Part shown: positions 13,877 through 14,113 of the stretch, one piece after another
Layout: every line of letters starts with the position of its first letter
How positions within the stretch are numbered: position 1 is the first letter of the stretch
From: Anaerolineae bacterium
GTDB lineage: Bacteria > Chloroflexota > Anaerolineae > Aggregatilineales > Phototrophicaceae
Assembly: GCA_019912905.1 (NCBI GenBank)
Contig: JAIOHO010000595.1
Coordinates: forward strand, 1 to 14,113
Direction: 5' to 3'
Length of the DNA stretch: 14,113 nucleotides
Program-made: the position numbers and the translations under genes
The notes under the pieces: model-generated
The model's input: the letters and a program-made list of their open reading frames with translations, nothing else
The model's database searches: none
Told to the model about the DNA's origin: nothing

Positions 13877-14113
13877 ACTGGAACGAAACCAGATCATGGT
13901 AGGCGACGTTCACCGGGAAAGAGAGAGTGAATACGCTGCCTTCACCTGGTTGACTGCGAACGAGGATTTCCCCGCCATACGCCTCAGCCACCATCTTGAC
14001 GATGCTCAACCCCAGCCCAATGCCGCCGGACTCGATCGAGCGCGCCTGATCTGCCCGATAGAAAAAATCGAAGATGTGCGGCATATCCGCCGGGTCGATG
14101 CCAACGCCGGTAT
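13875..14113 (-). CDS. Sensor histidine kinase, C-terminal ATPase end (5' part outside window)
   Basis: 79 residues of the HATPase_c domain are visible. They start with TGVGID, the rest of the G1/D box, then the F box region MPHIFDFFYRADQARS, the G2 box GIGLGLSIVK, and the terminal strand pair GGEILVRSQPGEGSVFTLSFPV. The pattern is that of an ordinary transmitter kinase (HisKA plus HATPase) that autophosphorylates and passes the phosphate to a response regulator. An in-frame ATG at 14084 lies inside the domain and is not the start. Its last 12 residues after the fold are a short tail. The stop is overlapped by the terminator. The N-box, phospho-acceptor His and sensor region, and any partner regulator, lie beyond the window. 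Confidence 0.92.
   Translation of the reverse strand, partial: TGVGIDPADMPHIFDFFYRADQARSIESGGIGLGLSIVKMVAEAYGGEILVRSQPGEGSVFTLSFPVNVAYHDLVSFQ

Noticed and set aside
1..14113. Mobile element, CRISPR array or defence system
   Set aside because: No transposase, integrase, terminal repeats, regularly spaced repeats or known defence domains were seen; the region looks like chromosomal core with envelope genes.

Overview
The window reads as an ordinary chromosomal stretch of a GC-rich bacterium, most likely a Chloroflexota member (Anaerolineae-like). This is inferred, not proven. The grounds are a Ser/Thr kinase that combines FHA, Ig-like, TSP3-type Ca-binding and Thr/Pro-rich segments, the Pro/Thr/Ala-rich linkers in secreted proteins, a YoaR/VanW-type protein, and the absence of any outer-membrane or LPS gene. 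Every convincing protein-coding gene lies on the minus strand, so the region is transcribed from high to low coordinates.

Layout in transcription order: the C-terminal end of a sensor histidine kinase (13875-14113); a short AT-rich intergenic block with a strong plus-strand promoter and a perfect terminator, possibly a small RNA of about 80 nt; murJ, the lipid II flippase (11972-13645); a small lipoprotein (11218-11868); a secreted glutaminyl-peptide cyclotransferase (10204-11124) whose stop overlaps the start of a VanW/YoaR-family wall protein (8330-10204); a GT87-like polyprenyl-sugar mannosyltransferase (7162-8247); a promoter and a leader of about 180 nt; and a large transmembrane Ser/Thr kinase (4123-6816) closed by a hairpin. 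A gap of about 490 bp follows, holding candidate promoters and a doubtful gene remnant. Then come an MFS transporter (2442-3629), a TlpA-like thioredoxin (1797-2369), a DUF4013 membrane protein (1021-1728), a GNAT acetyltransferase (501-1010) and a truncated SAM methyltransferase (1-529).

The genes from murJ to the kinase share a cell-envelope theme: precursor flipping, a wall-associated VanW protein, a membrane glycosyltransferase, a modifier of exported N-termini, a lipoprotein, and an eSTK with an FHA domain. A kinase/FHA link to MurJ is known in mycobacteria, so a regulatory connection is a reasonable but untested idea. The left-hand genes look like a loosely linked operon of general functions.

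The least explained features are the plus-strand promoter-terminator unit at 13762-13876, the kinase leader with a duplicated Shine-Dalgarno-bearing 10-mer, one copy of which sits in a hairpin loop, and the unusual domain order and topology of the kinase. No CRISPR array, tRNA, rRNA, transposase or recognisable defence system was seen.
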